64,000 nucleotides of DNA, taken from positions 248,001-312,000 of the forward strand of contig JBBHKE010001258.1 of NCBI GenBank assembly GCA_037447655.1. Reading direction: 5' to 3'. The notes beneath the pieces were generated by a model. It ran no database searches. It had not been told where the DNA came from and worked only from the letters and a program-made list of their open reading frames with translations. Every line of letters begins with the position of its first letter. The stretch's first letter is position 1. Positions 24,471-35,809 of the stretch are shown here, in pieces. A program made the position numbers and the translations under genes. Origin of the DNA: Zygnema cylindricum. Its lineage: Eukaryota; Streptophyta; Zygnematophyceae; Zygnematales; Zygnemataceae.

Positions 24471-24766
24471 CACGATGCGAAACGCTACCATACTATACTA
24501 CACAATTCAACTCATACAACACTACGTACTTCAATCCAATACAATACTTCTACTCGTTAGAACACTTCTACTCGTTAGAACACACAAGTTGTGATAATGT
24601 TGTTAAGGCAATGTACACAGTACAGTATACCAAAATAAAAAGAGTGAAAATAATGTTGACATGTAATCCCATTGCCATGGCATGAAGTACTAAATTTTAT
24701 TGAAGTTGAAGCCAAAATAAACATTCACGGATTTTTATGCTCTTTTTTTTTCCCTTTTTTTTTCGA

Positions 24767-27700
24767 TTACACATCAGTATTGTTATTCACTCTTCTTTGG
24801 AATGATATCGGACCAATGCCCAATACTTCGACAAAACTAAGCAATGGTTTCAAAGTACTTGGTGCAAATTTCCTCGCAAATAAATAACATGGATGTGGTC
24901 CCTCTCCGTTTATAGTACATTCCATTTCTTCTCCTTCTAATCCGAAAGGTGTATACTTAGTAACATTTCTCAATTCCCACAACGTTTTTAAACTAATTTC
25001 ATTATCTTCGTATGTATGAGGATGAGTCCATTGATTATGTCTCGTCCAGTCGGACCAAGTTAAACTTCGATTTGCGATTTTTCGAGGTTCTTTTAAAAAC
25101 AACAACGTTGGTATATAACGTTGGTCCATATAGCCTTTGAGAAATGGATTACAAGGTGGGAGACAATGTGAATAAAATTTTTTGAAAAGTGTTTTGTCGT
25201 TGATAACTTCGAGAGCGGGTTGTCTTTCGAGTTCTTTCCATTCGTCTCCTCTTCTCCAACTTTCCTTTGGGATTTCGGGTAACATGTGAGGTCCCCAAGT
25301 CTTATTTTCTCGAGGATCTTTTGTAATTAATGTGAAACTATGTTGAGATATCATAATGTAAGAATAAATGTAATCGAAATTAAAAAGAGGAATACAGGAT
25401 TCGGATAAGAGGACAAAACGAGTATTTCTTTTTTGAAGTAAAGCGTTTGCAAGAAGTCGTTTTTCTGCCGAAACCATACTTGGATGTCCCCATTGAACAT
25501 TCTGTATATTAATTTATTTGTTTTAAAACCCACCCAAAGGAAATAAATACAAGAGAAAGAAAGGGAAAGAAAGGCAAAGAAGGGGAAAAGGAAAAAGAAA
25601 GAGAAAGAAAAAGAGAAAAAAAAAGGAAATGGAAAAGGAAAGGAAAGGAAAAGAAAAGGAAAAGAAAAAGGGAAAGAGAGAAAGAGAGAAAGAGAAGGAG
25701 AAAAAGGAAAAGGGAAAGGACAGCAAAAAGGAAATTTAAAAAAAAAGGAAAAGGAAAGGAGAAAGAGAAAGGAAAAGCAAAAGAAAAACAAAACGGAAAA
25801 GAAAAAGAAGAGGAAAAGAAGACAAAAAAAAAAGGAAAGCAAAAGGAAAAGAAAGACAAATAGAAAAAAAGAAAAAAGAAAAAAGAAAAAGGAATAAGGA
25901 AAAAGAAAAAGAAAAAAAAGGAAAAAGAAAAAGAAAAAGAAGGAAAATATATGTCTAGGTCAGCAAAATAGTTCTATTATTAAGTCAAAAACTTCAGGAG
26001 TTTCCACCTCTAAAAAATTATGAAAATTTGGGAAAACATAACAAAGTCAAACACGGGATTTTTTCAAGTAAGGATTTCTCAGGAATTTGTAGGACTTTGT
26101 AGGGTTTATTTCGGGATTTTTAGGGTTTGTAGGGGAGTTTTTAGGTTTTTTTAGGGTTTCCGAGTTTTACTAACCTGGCGTGGGATTGTCCTTAATGGGA
26201 TTTCTATGAGTTAAATTTTTAGGGATTCTTAGGTTTTTAGGGTTTTCTTAGGGTTTTCATAGGGTTTTTTTCATTTTGGGGTTGTATTTGAAGGTATGTT
26301 TGAGGGTTTTCATGGGTTTTTTATGATTTTTAGGGCTTTTCTAGGCTTTTTTGGGCTGTCAAGATTTTCGAGAGTTGAATCGAGTTTTATAGGGTTTCTT
26401 TTCAGGGTTTTTAGGGTGTTTTTAAGGGTTTTCAAGGGTTTTTAGGGTTTTTAGGGTTTTTAGGGTTTTTTCTCACGGTTTTTAGAGTTTTTTACGGTTT
26501 TACTTACCTGACTTGAATTTATCTTTGATGGGATTTTTTCTATGATTTTTAGGTTATTTTTTAGGGTGTTTTTGGGGTTATTTCTGAGTTTTTAAAGGTT
26601 CCTAGGGTTTTAAATATTTCTAGGGTTTTCAGGATTTTACAGGGCTTTATACAATTTTATACAGTTTTTCATTTTAGGGTTTTAGGGTTTTTTTTACGAT
26701 TTGTAGGGATTTTTCAGGTTTTACTAACCTGACTTGGAATTGTCCTCCGACGAAAAGAATCGGGAAGTTCAAATTTTTCATATTTGTAATCGGGATTAGA
26801 GTGGATATAAATAAAATATCGAAGTTCATGTCCTCTGGACCCAAATAATACATGGAAAAAAATAAAAATTAATAAAAGTCTTAATTTCCTCTGCCACTAA
26901 AACCTCATTTTTTTTAAATCGCACACATACAATAAAAAAAAAAACAAAAATGAAAGAGACCAAAAAAGAAATAAAGAAAGAGAAAAAAGGAGAGATCATA
27001 CAAAAGATCTTATCTTTATCTTTAAGATATTAAATATTAAAGATTAAAGATTGAACATTTAATGTTAAAGATCTTAAAGATTTTATCTTCTTTAACTTAT
27101 CTTAAAGGTAATTTTATTATTAACTTCCTCTGTTCTAAGCACCATTTTTCCTTTATTTCTTATTTCTTCCTCTTATTTCTCACACTTTCTGAAAAACAAA
27201 ACAGACAATAAACTTAAAAAAAAAAAAAAAAAATAAAAAAAAAAAAAAAAAAAAACTGACCGAAAAAAAAACTGAAAGAAAAACTAAGGAAAAAAAAAGA
27301 TTACTGTAGAGGTTGACAGATTAAGAGTTAACAATTTCTTTGTTTGTTTTTGAAATGAGGTTTACACTCTACAAATAATTTCCCCAAATTCCTTTTAACC
27401 TCCCCCCTTCCCTTTTTTTCCTTTTTTCCTTTTCCGTGTTATTCCACATCTGACTCCATATTCCTTCCTTATATTCCTTCCACTCTCATGTCCTTCCTCC
27501 ACCCCTCCTTCCTCTATCCCTCCCAGCCCCATTTTTTTCCACCCTCTTCTTCCCCCTCCTTCCCCTTCCATCCTTCCCTTCCCCCCTCCCCCCTCCCCCT
27601 CCCCCCTCCCTCCCCCCTCCACCCTCCCACCCTCCCCCCTCCCCCACTCCTCCCCCCTCCCTCCCACCTCCCCCTCCTTCCATTCCACTCCCCTCCATCC

Positions 27701-30700
27701 TTCCATCCATCCATCCATCCATCCATCCATCCCCTCCATCCACCCCCTCCTTCCTCCCCCTCCTCCCTCCCCCCCTTCCTCCTCCTCCTCCTCCTCCCTC
27801 TTTCCTCTTCCTCATCTCGACTAATTCAATCCTAATGGTGTTTATTTAACATATTGTTTTATATTACTTTAAGTATTCCAAACCAGAATTAGTATTTTTT
27901 TTTAAATATTCATACCAAAATTAATATTTTTGACAAATTCAAACCAGAATTATTAAAAAAAAATGAGTATTGTACCAAAATTAGTATTTTTTACTAATTC
28001 AAACCAGAATTAGTACAAAATTTGTGTTTATTTCCACCAATTTCTACCAAAATTAGTACTTCTCACTAATTCATACCAGATTTTTTTTTTTTTTTACTTT
28101 TTTGAACCAGAATGAGTATTAACTTAACTAATTTGCACCAAAAATTAGAATTTTCCACTATATCACTAATTCAAACTAGAAAAAAAAAAAATAGTTCCTG
28201 AGTAAAAGTAGAAAACCGGGGATGGGTTTTGTTTTAGAGTTGTTTTAAAGGGTTTCAGGTTTTAGATTTTCAGGGGTTCTTTTTAGTTTAAATTATTTAG
28301 GTTCTTATAATATTTCAGGTTTTAGTTTTTCATTTTAGAAAATGATGGAAAAGAAAAGACTTAAACAAAACTTTAAAAAAATGAGTAGATCTCGAATGGT
28401 AGTGGACCTCTTAAAAACAATCTTTTTGCTTAAAGTTCTAAAACAATGTTATTGGATATCTAATTGTTTTATCAAAAGTTTCAAAAAAAACTCGTTGTTA
28501 TTTGAAAAGTAAAATCACTAAACCTGTTTCATAAATTACAATAAAGGTTTAGACAAAGGTTTATAGAGAGTAATAAAGGAAAATAAAGGTTTATAAAGTT
28601 TGATAAAGGTTAATAAAGGTTTATAGAAAATTTATAAAGGTTAATATAGGTTTACAAAGGTTAAAAGGGGTCAATAAAGGTTTATAAAAGTTTGTAAAGG
28701 TTTCTAAAGGTTTATAAAAAGTTAATAAAGGTTTTTAAAAGATTTATAAAGATTAATATAAGTTCATAATAGTTTATAAAAGGCTTATAAAGATTTATAC
28801 AAAGGTTCATAAAAATTTTATTTTTATGCATTTGCAACAGTTTTAACCTCTTTCTCGAATATCCACATACAACCAAATTTCATCTGATCCCTTTTTTTTT
28901 TAGTATAATATTTCCTTTTTCATTTTTTTAAAGTATTTCTTTTTTCATTTTTTAAAAGTATTTCCTTTTTCATTTTTTAAAAGCATTTCCTTTTTCGTTT
29001 TTTTACATAATTCTAAAAAGTAAACAACAAATCTTCGTTTTTTCACCCAAGACTTGACTGCAGTTTTTTTTTTTTTTATTGCTTCTGTAAGTCCCAATAA
29101 CGAAACAAAAAAAACAAAAAAGGTGGAGAGAAAAAGAGTACAAATGAAAATAGAGAAAATTAGAGTGCAAAAAAAAAAAAGCGAGTGAAAAAAAAATTAC
29201 CGTAGGAACTTTCGGTTCGAATTTTGGCATTGACAACACTTTTTGAAAAAGTTCCTCATCTGCCCATTATTCCCATTTCAAAAGGAAAAATAAAGAAATA
29301 AATAAAAATTGCAAATGAATTTCTCATAGGGCAGTAAAACTCACAAAAACTTGTTTTTTCATAAACCCCGTTTTCTTCGGTAAGAACTTTTTACAAAAGT
29401 TTTGATTCCACAAAACCTTTTATTACGGCAAAAGATCGTAATTAATATGGATCGCACGGTTTTAAAAAAGATGACCATTTTATACAAATTCTTCTAGCTA
29501 AAAAAAGTATATGCTAAAAAAAAGGGTGTTTGAAGATTTTTTTTGGGTTAATTAGGAATTTCAGGGTTTTTTAAGGATTTTTACAAAACTTCTTGTTTTA
29601 TCCAAAGAGACTAATACAATCCACACTAATTATGATACAAGTACCTGTCATCTGATGGTTTTTTAACGGTCGATAGGGCGATAATGTACTTTGTTTCTTT
29701 GATTTCGTCATTTTCCTTAAACCCGTAACGGATTGTTTCCCTGAATTACTGTTACCGTCGTTTTCGACCGACGAAAAAAGTTTTTCCAAAGGCAATAAAT
29801 GTTTTACATATTGTCTTTTAAAGCGATGGGTGACCCGAAAGGTTCGATTTCCCTCCAAAATCGTGAATGGATTTACGTTTTTTCGACAATTTGTGAATTC
29901 AAATAGTGTTGTCGCAAAATATATCGCGGCAATTATGAAAGTAATCTCCCATAAGACAGAGTTAATATTAATACGTCCTGTCTGTCTAATACATCCCAGA
30001 AAAAACAAAAAAAAACAGGAAAAAAGGGGAAAGAACAAGGAAAAAAACAGGAAAAACCAAAGAACAAACGAAAAAAAGTCAAAACAAGAGACACAAGAAA
30101 GATGAAACATTCCAAAATCGACAATCGATTTACGTTTTTTTGACAATTTGTGAATTCAAAAAGTGTTGTCGCGAAAAAAATTGCTCATCTCCCATAAAAC
30201 AGAGTTAATATCAATACCTCCTGTCTGTCTAATAAATCCGACTAAAAACAAAAAAAAGTCAAAAAAAGAGACAAGAGCAAGACTAAGGCAATGATATTGT
30301 GGTCAATTTGGATGGTTAAGGTTTCCGTCAAAAAACGGGACAAAAAAAACCTCAAAAATAAAAAAAAGTGATGCTGCTAACAGTAAATAGTGTGGATTTT
30401 TTGTTTTTTCATGCCTTTAATGACTCAAACAAGACTGGAGCCACACAGATTTATCGATCTTTATTTTACTTTTTCACAGATTTAGACAGTTTGGGGTTTA
30501 ATCTTATAAATAATCTATCAAATACGACCAACTTGTGGCCCTAAAAAAACATTCAAATGAACTGGAATTGGAAATAGTCAGATTTAAAGAACTAGAGGCA
30601 ATTAGTAAAAAAAAACATACTTCCTTTACTAACATAATCCATTTCCGAGAGTATATCCATACTCCCCACTCCCAAAACTCACATATTCCCGCTATTTTCC

Positions 30701-31154
30701 CATATCTCTCACTCCCATACTCCTAACATCATTTTCCCATAGCCCTCTCTCACTCCATATCTTGTATCTTGTATCCCATATTCACATATTCAGCTATTCA
30801 GTTATACAGCTATTCAGTTATTCAGTTCTTCACGTATTCATATATTCAGTTATTCAGTTTTGCAGCTATTCAGTTATTTCGTTAGTCACATATTCACATA
30901 CTCAGTTATTCCGTACACATATTGAGTTATTCACTTATATGTTAACATACTCACACATTCACACATTCAGTTTTTCAATTATACAGCAATCAGTTATTCA
31001 CATATTAACGTATACACACATTCAGTCATTTATCTATTCAGATAATCGCAATTTCCATATCATATACTCCATTGTTCCTTGCAGAAAAGAAGCTCACATA
31101 ATCAAAAAAATATGTACCTTTGCCATGGCTCCCCTGTCCTCTTCTGAGATCCAT
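24767..31154 (-). CDS. Family 14 glycosyltransferase (Core-2/I-branching-like), type II membrane protein
   Basis: A Golgi-type glycosyltransferase of the plant GT14 family (PF02485 'Branch'); the donor and acceptor cannot be told from sequence. Five exons on minus: 31,118-31,154, 29,645-29,977, 29,201-29,259, 26,729-26,890, 24,767-25,501. All junctions are GT-AG and all phases fit, giving 441 aa. A short basic N-terminus (MDLRRGQGSHGK) precedes a membrane anchor at about 20-38, then a stem. The family motif MTDEELF (122-128) spans exons 2 and 3. Next come GHELRYFIYIHS (163-174), IPSQ then QWGHPSM (200-206), RFVLLSESCIPL (225-236), WRRGDEW (279-285), LTWSDW (344-349) and CYLFARKFAP near the C-terminus. 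The stretch 144-160 is unusually hydrophobic where relatives have a VAFLFLT...PLW segment, but phase supports it. The most tentative exon is the first. Introns are rich in minisatellites. Confidence 0.87.
25535..25947. repeat. Purine-rich tract in GT14 intron 4
   Basis: Unit 2 counterpart of 10,660-11,046: A/G only over about 400 bases, extended by GAAAAA repeats near 25,900. Confidence 0.9.
26070..26728. repeat. TTTAGGG-like repeat with echoed donors in GT14 intron 4
   Basis: Degenerate AGGGTTT units. The exon 4 end and donor (sense AAGTCAG then GTTAGTAAAACC, at 26,729) recur as AAGTCAG-GTAAGTAAAACC at 26,508 and CGCCAG-GTTAGTAAAACTC at 26,175. Confidence 0.8.
27215..27255. repeat. Poly-A run in GT14 intron 3
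   Basis: About 40 bases of nearly pure A, longer than the equivalent run in unit 1 (12,286-12,300). Confidence 0.8.
27500..27830. repeat. C/T-rich tract with CCAT repeats in GT14 intron 3
   Basis: Pyrimidine-only stretch past the duplication end, with about ten CCAT units at 27,693-27,732. Long Pro/Ser or Gly/Arg open frames here are artefacts. Confidence 0.9.
27870..29008. repeat. Minisatellites in GT14 intron 3
   Basis: Three separate arrays: AACCAGAATTAGTATTTTT-type units (27,870-28,190), AATAAAGGTTTATA-type units (28,520-28,815), and four copies of a ~25-bp TTTCCTTTTTCATTTTTTAA unit (28,905-29,008). Confidence 0.8.
30115..30245 (-). other. Degenerate copy of GT14 exon 2 start in intron 1
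   Basis: On the minus strand this repeats the exon 2 acceptor and coding start (TTAGACAGACAGGA, then ATATTAACTCTGT, then a TTATGGGAGAT variant) 243 bases upstream of the real ones at 29,860-30,000, including the GACAACACTNTTTGAATTC part. Frame is not kept. Confidence 0.75.
30770..31045. repeat. TATTCAGTTATTCAC minisatellite in GT14 intron 1
   Basis: Degenerate tandem units on the + strand between the first two GT14 exons. Confidence 0.8.
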
Positions 31155-31572
31155 TCGTATCTCTTGTATCCACACGATGAAGTATAGACGACATTTTTCA
31201 AAATAAGGGTATTTGTAACTTGTTTCCAAAAAATAAAGATTAACTATTTGGAAACCAGTGGAATAGCACTGCCATATGGGTACAAATTGGGGTAAAACTT
31301 TTGAAAAGAAACCAAGACAAGCCTCCTATCCAGAAGCATTTTAGAATCGTGTGTCTATTGGAATAAAAAAAAACGAATCGCCCTCGTAGTTTCAATAAAA
31401 TAAGTTTGGTATCGAATCAAAACTTTTATTTGAATCCAGATATCTTCACTTACGAATCCCTAGGTTGACGCATAAAATCTCTAGGCAATCCTTTTAAAAA
31501 AAAAAACTTTTCGATATTCAATGAATGGTTAAAAACCCAAAATCCATTCTCCCCTCCTGCAAAATCAAAATA
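31155..31572. other. Region upstream of GT14
   Basis: Presumed promoter and leader of the minus-strand GT14 gene. No clear TATA element or other gene is seen. Confidence 0.35.
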
Positions 31573-31779
31573 CACTGTGTACCGTTATTAGCGTCAAAGA
31601 CTCTATATCAGTGCCCCTAAATTTTATCCCCAAACCTAAAATAGTATCACACGAATTGTTTTTGTTGCTTAGCTCTAATTGGTTAAACGGTTAAGATTCA
31701 GACACGTCATTCGAAACTGGATTAGGATAAATAAAACCCCACGCTAATATTTTCTTTACTCTAATAACGATTCACGGTG
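31573..31779. mobile_element. MITE, CACCGTGAATCG family
   Basis: 207 bp flanked by TA on both sides. Left end CACTGTGTACCGTTATTAG, right end CTAATAACGATTCACGGTG. The interior shares the ACGTCATTYGAAACTG motif with the element in PCK intron 10. Confidence 0.75.
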
Positions 31780-32352
31780 TACCAAAACAAAACGTAACAC
31801 AAAAAATTGAGATGTTCAAAATGTGAATAACACTACAGTTTTGTTTTTGCCATTGTTTAGCTAAAAGTTCCCACCAACACTTTTTCTAAGGAATCTTCTT
31901 TGCCTAAATGGAATAGTGTGAGCATTCCTGCGCTTTCCTCCATATCATTACTCCACCAGACTAATCATGGTATAGAAAATTGTAGGACATCGATAATCAT
32001 TTTTTTTTTTTTTTAAATAAGAACAATGCATTGTAGGTAGACTTTCCTATTTTAGTGAAAACTCGAATTACATTAGTAAATATTTAACGATGTTACGGAA
32101 AACCATGAAACTAGTCGAGGAAAGGTACTTTTTTCATTGTTTAAAATCGATGACTGGAACAAATGATAAGCTATATCTGATAATCAAATCGTCCTCAAGA
32201 TAAACAACATTCACATTAATCTTTAGTTAAACTTTGACGACTTTTTCTTACTTCTTTATTGTACGACAATGGTGGTTGATAAAGCCGAGCACTTGCAAAT
32301 TAAAGTATACTATAGTCACAAGTTTAGAGATGTCTATAAGCATACAAAAGTA

Positions 32353-32581
32353 TACCGTGTATAGCTATTAGCGATAATGGATTTTTCGCCACAAATTTCT
32401 CCGTGCACACTTGTCGGGTTATTAATCCAAACGTTCCAATGAAAAGTTACAAATCCTTACCTTCGGCTGCCAAAAAGAATGGGACATGTGTGCATGGAGA
32501 AAAGTTGATAAGCAGAAAAAAAAAATCATGGTTCAAATGTGCCAAAACAATTGGAATTTTATTACCACAGTATTTATGGTG
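32353..32581. mobile_element. MITE-like element, inverted relative of the 23.9-kb element
   Basis: Left end TACCGTGTATAGCTATTAG; the interior TCCGTGCACACTTGTCGGGT is the near-complement of sequence at 24,030-24,060. The right end is poorly defined. Confidence 0.4.
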
Positions 32582-33640
32582 TATACACGTATAGCATGGG
32601 GTAACCACATACAGCGAATTCAATTGTTTCCGTACAATTGAACCATAAAAAAAACCCTGAAAAACGCTGACAGCGACATACGGTGAAGCTTACTCATGAG
32701 TTATTTAAGAAACAAAAGATTTGAGCAGAAAATTCGTTTGACATCCTTCGAAAAACCAATAATTGTTTCACAGACAGAATCTGTTCAAAAAATCTGAAAA
32801 AAACATCGACACGTTTGTCCGTTCCAAAATGCTTTCACAACACTATTTGGAAAACTCCGTGACCATTTTTTAATTTAAAATTGCAACCACACATCAACCA
32901 GATTTTCACAAGTAACACATAGTTTCATGACAATTTTAGGTTAGAATATGAAAATGGCGCCTGTGTACAAATAGCTTTTATGCAACTTCATTTTGCTTCA
33001 TGTCTCCAAAGTCTTCAGGTTCTTCTAGCTCTGTACTTCACTTAACCTTATTAAAATGTTAACACCAAAAATCCCTAAAATTCTCAAGAAAAAAAGGAAA
33101 CTACAAAAAAAAAAAACAAAAAAAATAAATCTCACACTTAAAATGCAGGATCCGCCGACTTATTCCATCGCTCTCCGTTCAAAAATTGAAACGAAATACA
33201 GAAATTTAAGAACTTGAAGGTTAAGAAATATACGAGCTTGTTCAAGTTTATAAAAGTTGCATTTGCATTGAATAGCAGTAGAGATGCAAGTTTGAAAAAC
33301 AAAGACACACAGGAAAACAACAAAAAATGTACTTCATTTACAAAATCGTACAGTTCTCTGTACGAATGATACGATTACTGCGCCAGTAACGCCAGTTGTA
33401 ATTACTTGTAACGGTTATATTATAGTTACGTTACTTCCAATATTACTGCAGTTTCGATTCACGTGTGGCAACCATGTGAACCGGTTCAGTCTGGAATTAA
33501 CCTTTCGTGTTAACGACTTGGTGTAGATGTGACTGTCGCTACAGTCAACATTTTTGTCGTTACGTTCTTGCATGAAGCACGCCAAACAAGAGCATGCGTT
33601 ACATGCAGAAAACACGCTCGAACGGCGACTCACGCAGTCC
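32582..33640. other. Intergenic, no gene seen
   Basis: AT-rich DNA with scattered short open frames that I cannot support. It leads into the promoter of the gene at 34,133. Confidence 0.5.
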
Positions 33641-33646
33641 ATAATT

Positions 33647-33820
33647 CATAGCTGCATAGAAATGAATCATGTCGTACTCATGCTACATGGAATTTGCCCA
33701 GTTTGATCGACCAGCCAATCATACTACAATACTGTACCATAGCTGCAGAGAAACGTACGGCTACGTACTCTTGTTACATGGAAACCGACTAATTGACCGT
33801 CCAGCCAATCATAGCCCGCC
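33647..33820 (+). promoter_or_regulatory. Duplicated CCAAT-box module
   Basis: Two diverged copies, 91 bases apart, both starting CATAGCTGCA and ending CCAGCCAATCATA, with CCAAT at 33,715 and 33,805. They lie 320-480 bases before the start codon of the next gene, a plausible place for NF-Y binding. Function is inferred. Confidence 0.5.
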
Positions 33821-34132
33821 ATTGTTAAAGCGAATACACAAACGACAAAGTACAGTAGTACTGTTGTTTCTTTTTGATGGCAGAACCTTCTTTCGAATTT
33901 GGAGCACCTGCAGACACGAGTGGAAGAGATTAACTCCAACCGTTAAATTGTCCTTTTGAACTTTGAATTTGAACCATCGAACCTTTTAAGCTCTTTCCTT
34001 CCTTCACATTTGTTGCTATCTTTCCTCTCAGCGTATTTACTGGATGCGGTAACACTGCTCGCTATTTCTTTCCTCCCTTTTATATTTTGGCAAGAAATAT
34101 TCTGTATTTTAGCCTTTTTCTCAAACTCCTCC

Positions 34133-35167
34133 ATGGCACAGAATGTCATTGCTGCATTGGCATTTGTTGGAGGACTCTCCTTGGTTGAAAAAAAAGAAAG
34201 AAAGGCAGCAATTGCACATAGGAATATTTGGCACAAAGGCAGAGCTCCTGTAAGGGCAGGTTTGTATGGAGGTGTTTTTGGTCAGATTCTTGTATCAATA
34301 CCAACGCCTATTGCAACAACTTGGCTGGCAATTGGAGCTGTATATTTTGGCGCCAAAAGTTTGACTTCCAGATTTGGAGTTTCAGGAAGAGATGAGGATG
34401 TCACGACAGGAGAGAGGCTGGAAGAGAGACAGGAAGAGCGAGAGGAGACAGGACAGGAAGAGAGCAATGAGAGACAGGAAGGTGAAGATGTGAGAACAGG
34501 AGGGAGGCTGGAAGAGAGAGAGGAAGCAAGACAGGACGCGAGAGAGGAAGCAGAGATTAATTTCATGAGCGCTGAGGATAGAGCAATAAGGAGCGAAAAG
34601 GAGGAAGTAGAGAATGTAACTTCAGTTTTTAACGAAGTGGAAACTAAAGATGCTTCCCTAACGGATAACGTGAATGTGGTTGAGAGCTTAAGTAGTGAAG
34701 AGAATGGCGTCGAAAGCAACGGAAATGAAGAGAAAGAGAATGAGAAAGTAGTTTCGCTCTTTTCAGCCGAAGGTCTTGGAAGTCTTGCAGTGGATAATCT
34801 TCCTCCACAGGAGAAAATCACTACTATTGTTGATTCGGATTCTCCTTCCGTAGGCCTTCAAGAAATTACAAATTATTCCGGTTTGGAAGGTTGTCGTTTG
34901 ATTGAGACAAGAACTCCTCGGAAATCCAGTCAAATGATCTCGAACAACGTGAGTTCACCCGTGTCGGTCTACTTTACGGCACCTCTATCTCTGTCTCCTC
35001 CTTTGCATTCTTCTTCTTCTTTTTCTTCTTCTTCTCCTTTGTCGTCTTCTTCTCCATTGAATTCTTCTTCTCCTCATTCACCTTTCAAAACGCCGCCAAC
35101 AACACCGCGACGTTTTTGGAACACGGAAGAGGATGATCCTGTGACGGGAAAACAATTGTTTTCATAA
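34133..35167 (+). CDS. Unknown membrane-anchored acidic protein
   Basis: Intronless gene of 344 aa. I do not recognise the family. The open frame extends upstream to 33,956, but the first ATG is at 34,133 in good context (CTCCATGGCA), so that start is used. It has a short hydrophobic segment at residues 4-17 and a longer one at about 43-75 (beginning GLYGGVFGQILVSIPTP, ending IGAVYFGAK), with a basic stretch between (EKKERKAAIAHRNIWHKGR). A charged Glu/Arg-rich region follows, with imperfect ERLEERQEEREE-like repeats (about 90-130). Then come an acidic region, a Ser/Pro-rich run and a C-terminus PPTTPRRFWN...DPVTGKQLFS that looks like a conserved tail motif. The topology suggests a membrane protein with a soluble C-terminal domain. 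Length and composition make a real gene likely, but frames overlapping the repeats make the evidence weaker. Confidence 0.65.
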   Translation: MAQNVIAALAFVGGLSLVEKKERKAAIAHRNIWHKGRAPVRAGLYGGVFGQILVSIPTPIATTWLAIGAVYFGAKSLTSRFGVSGRDEDVTTGERLEERQEEREETGQEESNERQEGEDVRTGGRLEEREEARQDAREEAEINFMSAEDRAIRSEKEEVENVTSVFNEVETKDASLTDNVNVVESLSSEENGVESNGNEEKENEKVVSLFSAEGLGSLAVDNLPPQEKITTIVDSDSPSVGLQEITNYSGLEGCRLIETRTPRKSSQMISNNVSSPVSVYFTAPLSLSPPLHSSSSFSSSSPLSSSSPLNSSSPHSPFKTPPTTPRRFWNTEEDDPVTGKQLFS

Positions 35168-35800
35168 GGACGACATGAAGTTAAATCTGATTTTATTCAT
35201 TGGTAGGGATTGTGTTTTGAATAAGGCACAGAAGCTAGAAGAGCTGCAGAGTAGCAAGAATCTAAAAGATTTGAAGGGAGAATATCGAGAGATGGATGAT
35301 AAACTTGTAGAATGTAGGCAGGAAAAGATTTTTTTGTTGTAAAGGAATAAGTTGTAAGTTGCACACCTATTGCTGTGTACAGAGAGTCAGATTCTATAAA
35401 TACGGTAAGCAGCTACAGTGATTGTAAAAATGTGGTATGTATTCATTTTTTTGGGTGACACTTCGGTAGACGTAGAGATATTACGATTTGGAGGTGGGAA
35501 GAGGAGTGACTTGCCGCGAAAGAAATTTTGACACTTCATATCTTCTAGAGGTGTATGATTCATTGGTCCAAACCTTGCCATTGATTGAAGCTCATTGTAC
35601 TAAAAATAAGTTGAATAAAAGGATATTGAATTATATTGGTGTGCTTGTATTTCAAATGAGTGGACTTCATACTCCATGAAATGTCATGGACTTCAGGACC
35701 ATATTTTTATTTAGCTCATGTGAACTTGAAAAGTAGCATTCTTATGCAATAGAGATGGTGACTGACACTTGGATAGATGTCTTTTGGCATAAACTTTTGA
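35168..35800 (+). other. 3' region of the 34.1-kb gene
   Basis: Contains AATAAG at 35,220 and AATAAA at about 35,615 as possible polyadenylation signals. No other exon is supported. Confidence 0.4.
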
Positions 35801-35809
35801 TGTACGTCC

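Larger units (their letters stand above)
14843..27440. repeat. Tandem segmental duplication, unit 2
   Basis: Second unit of the duplication described at 1-12,484. It starts in the ATAAAGAG motif shared with base 8 of the window and ends at the shared CCG after the C/T-rich stretch. Differences are mostly single bases and small indels. Exons are more conserved than introns. Confidence 0.95.

Noticed and set aside
27395-27835. Gly/Arg-rich and Pro/Ser-rich open frames
   Set aside because: C/T-only repeat tract inside GT14 intron 3.
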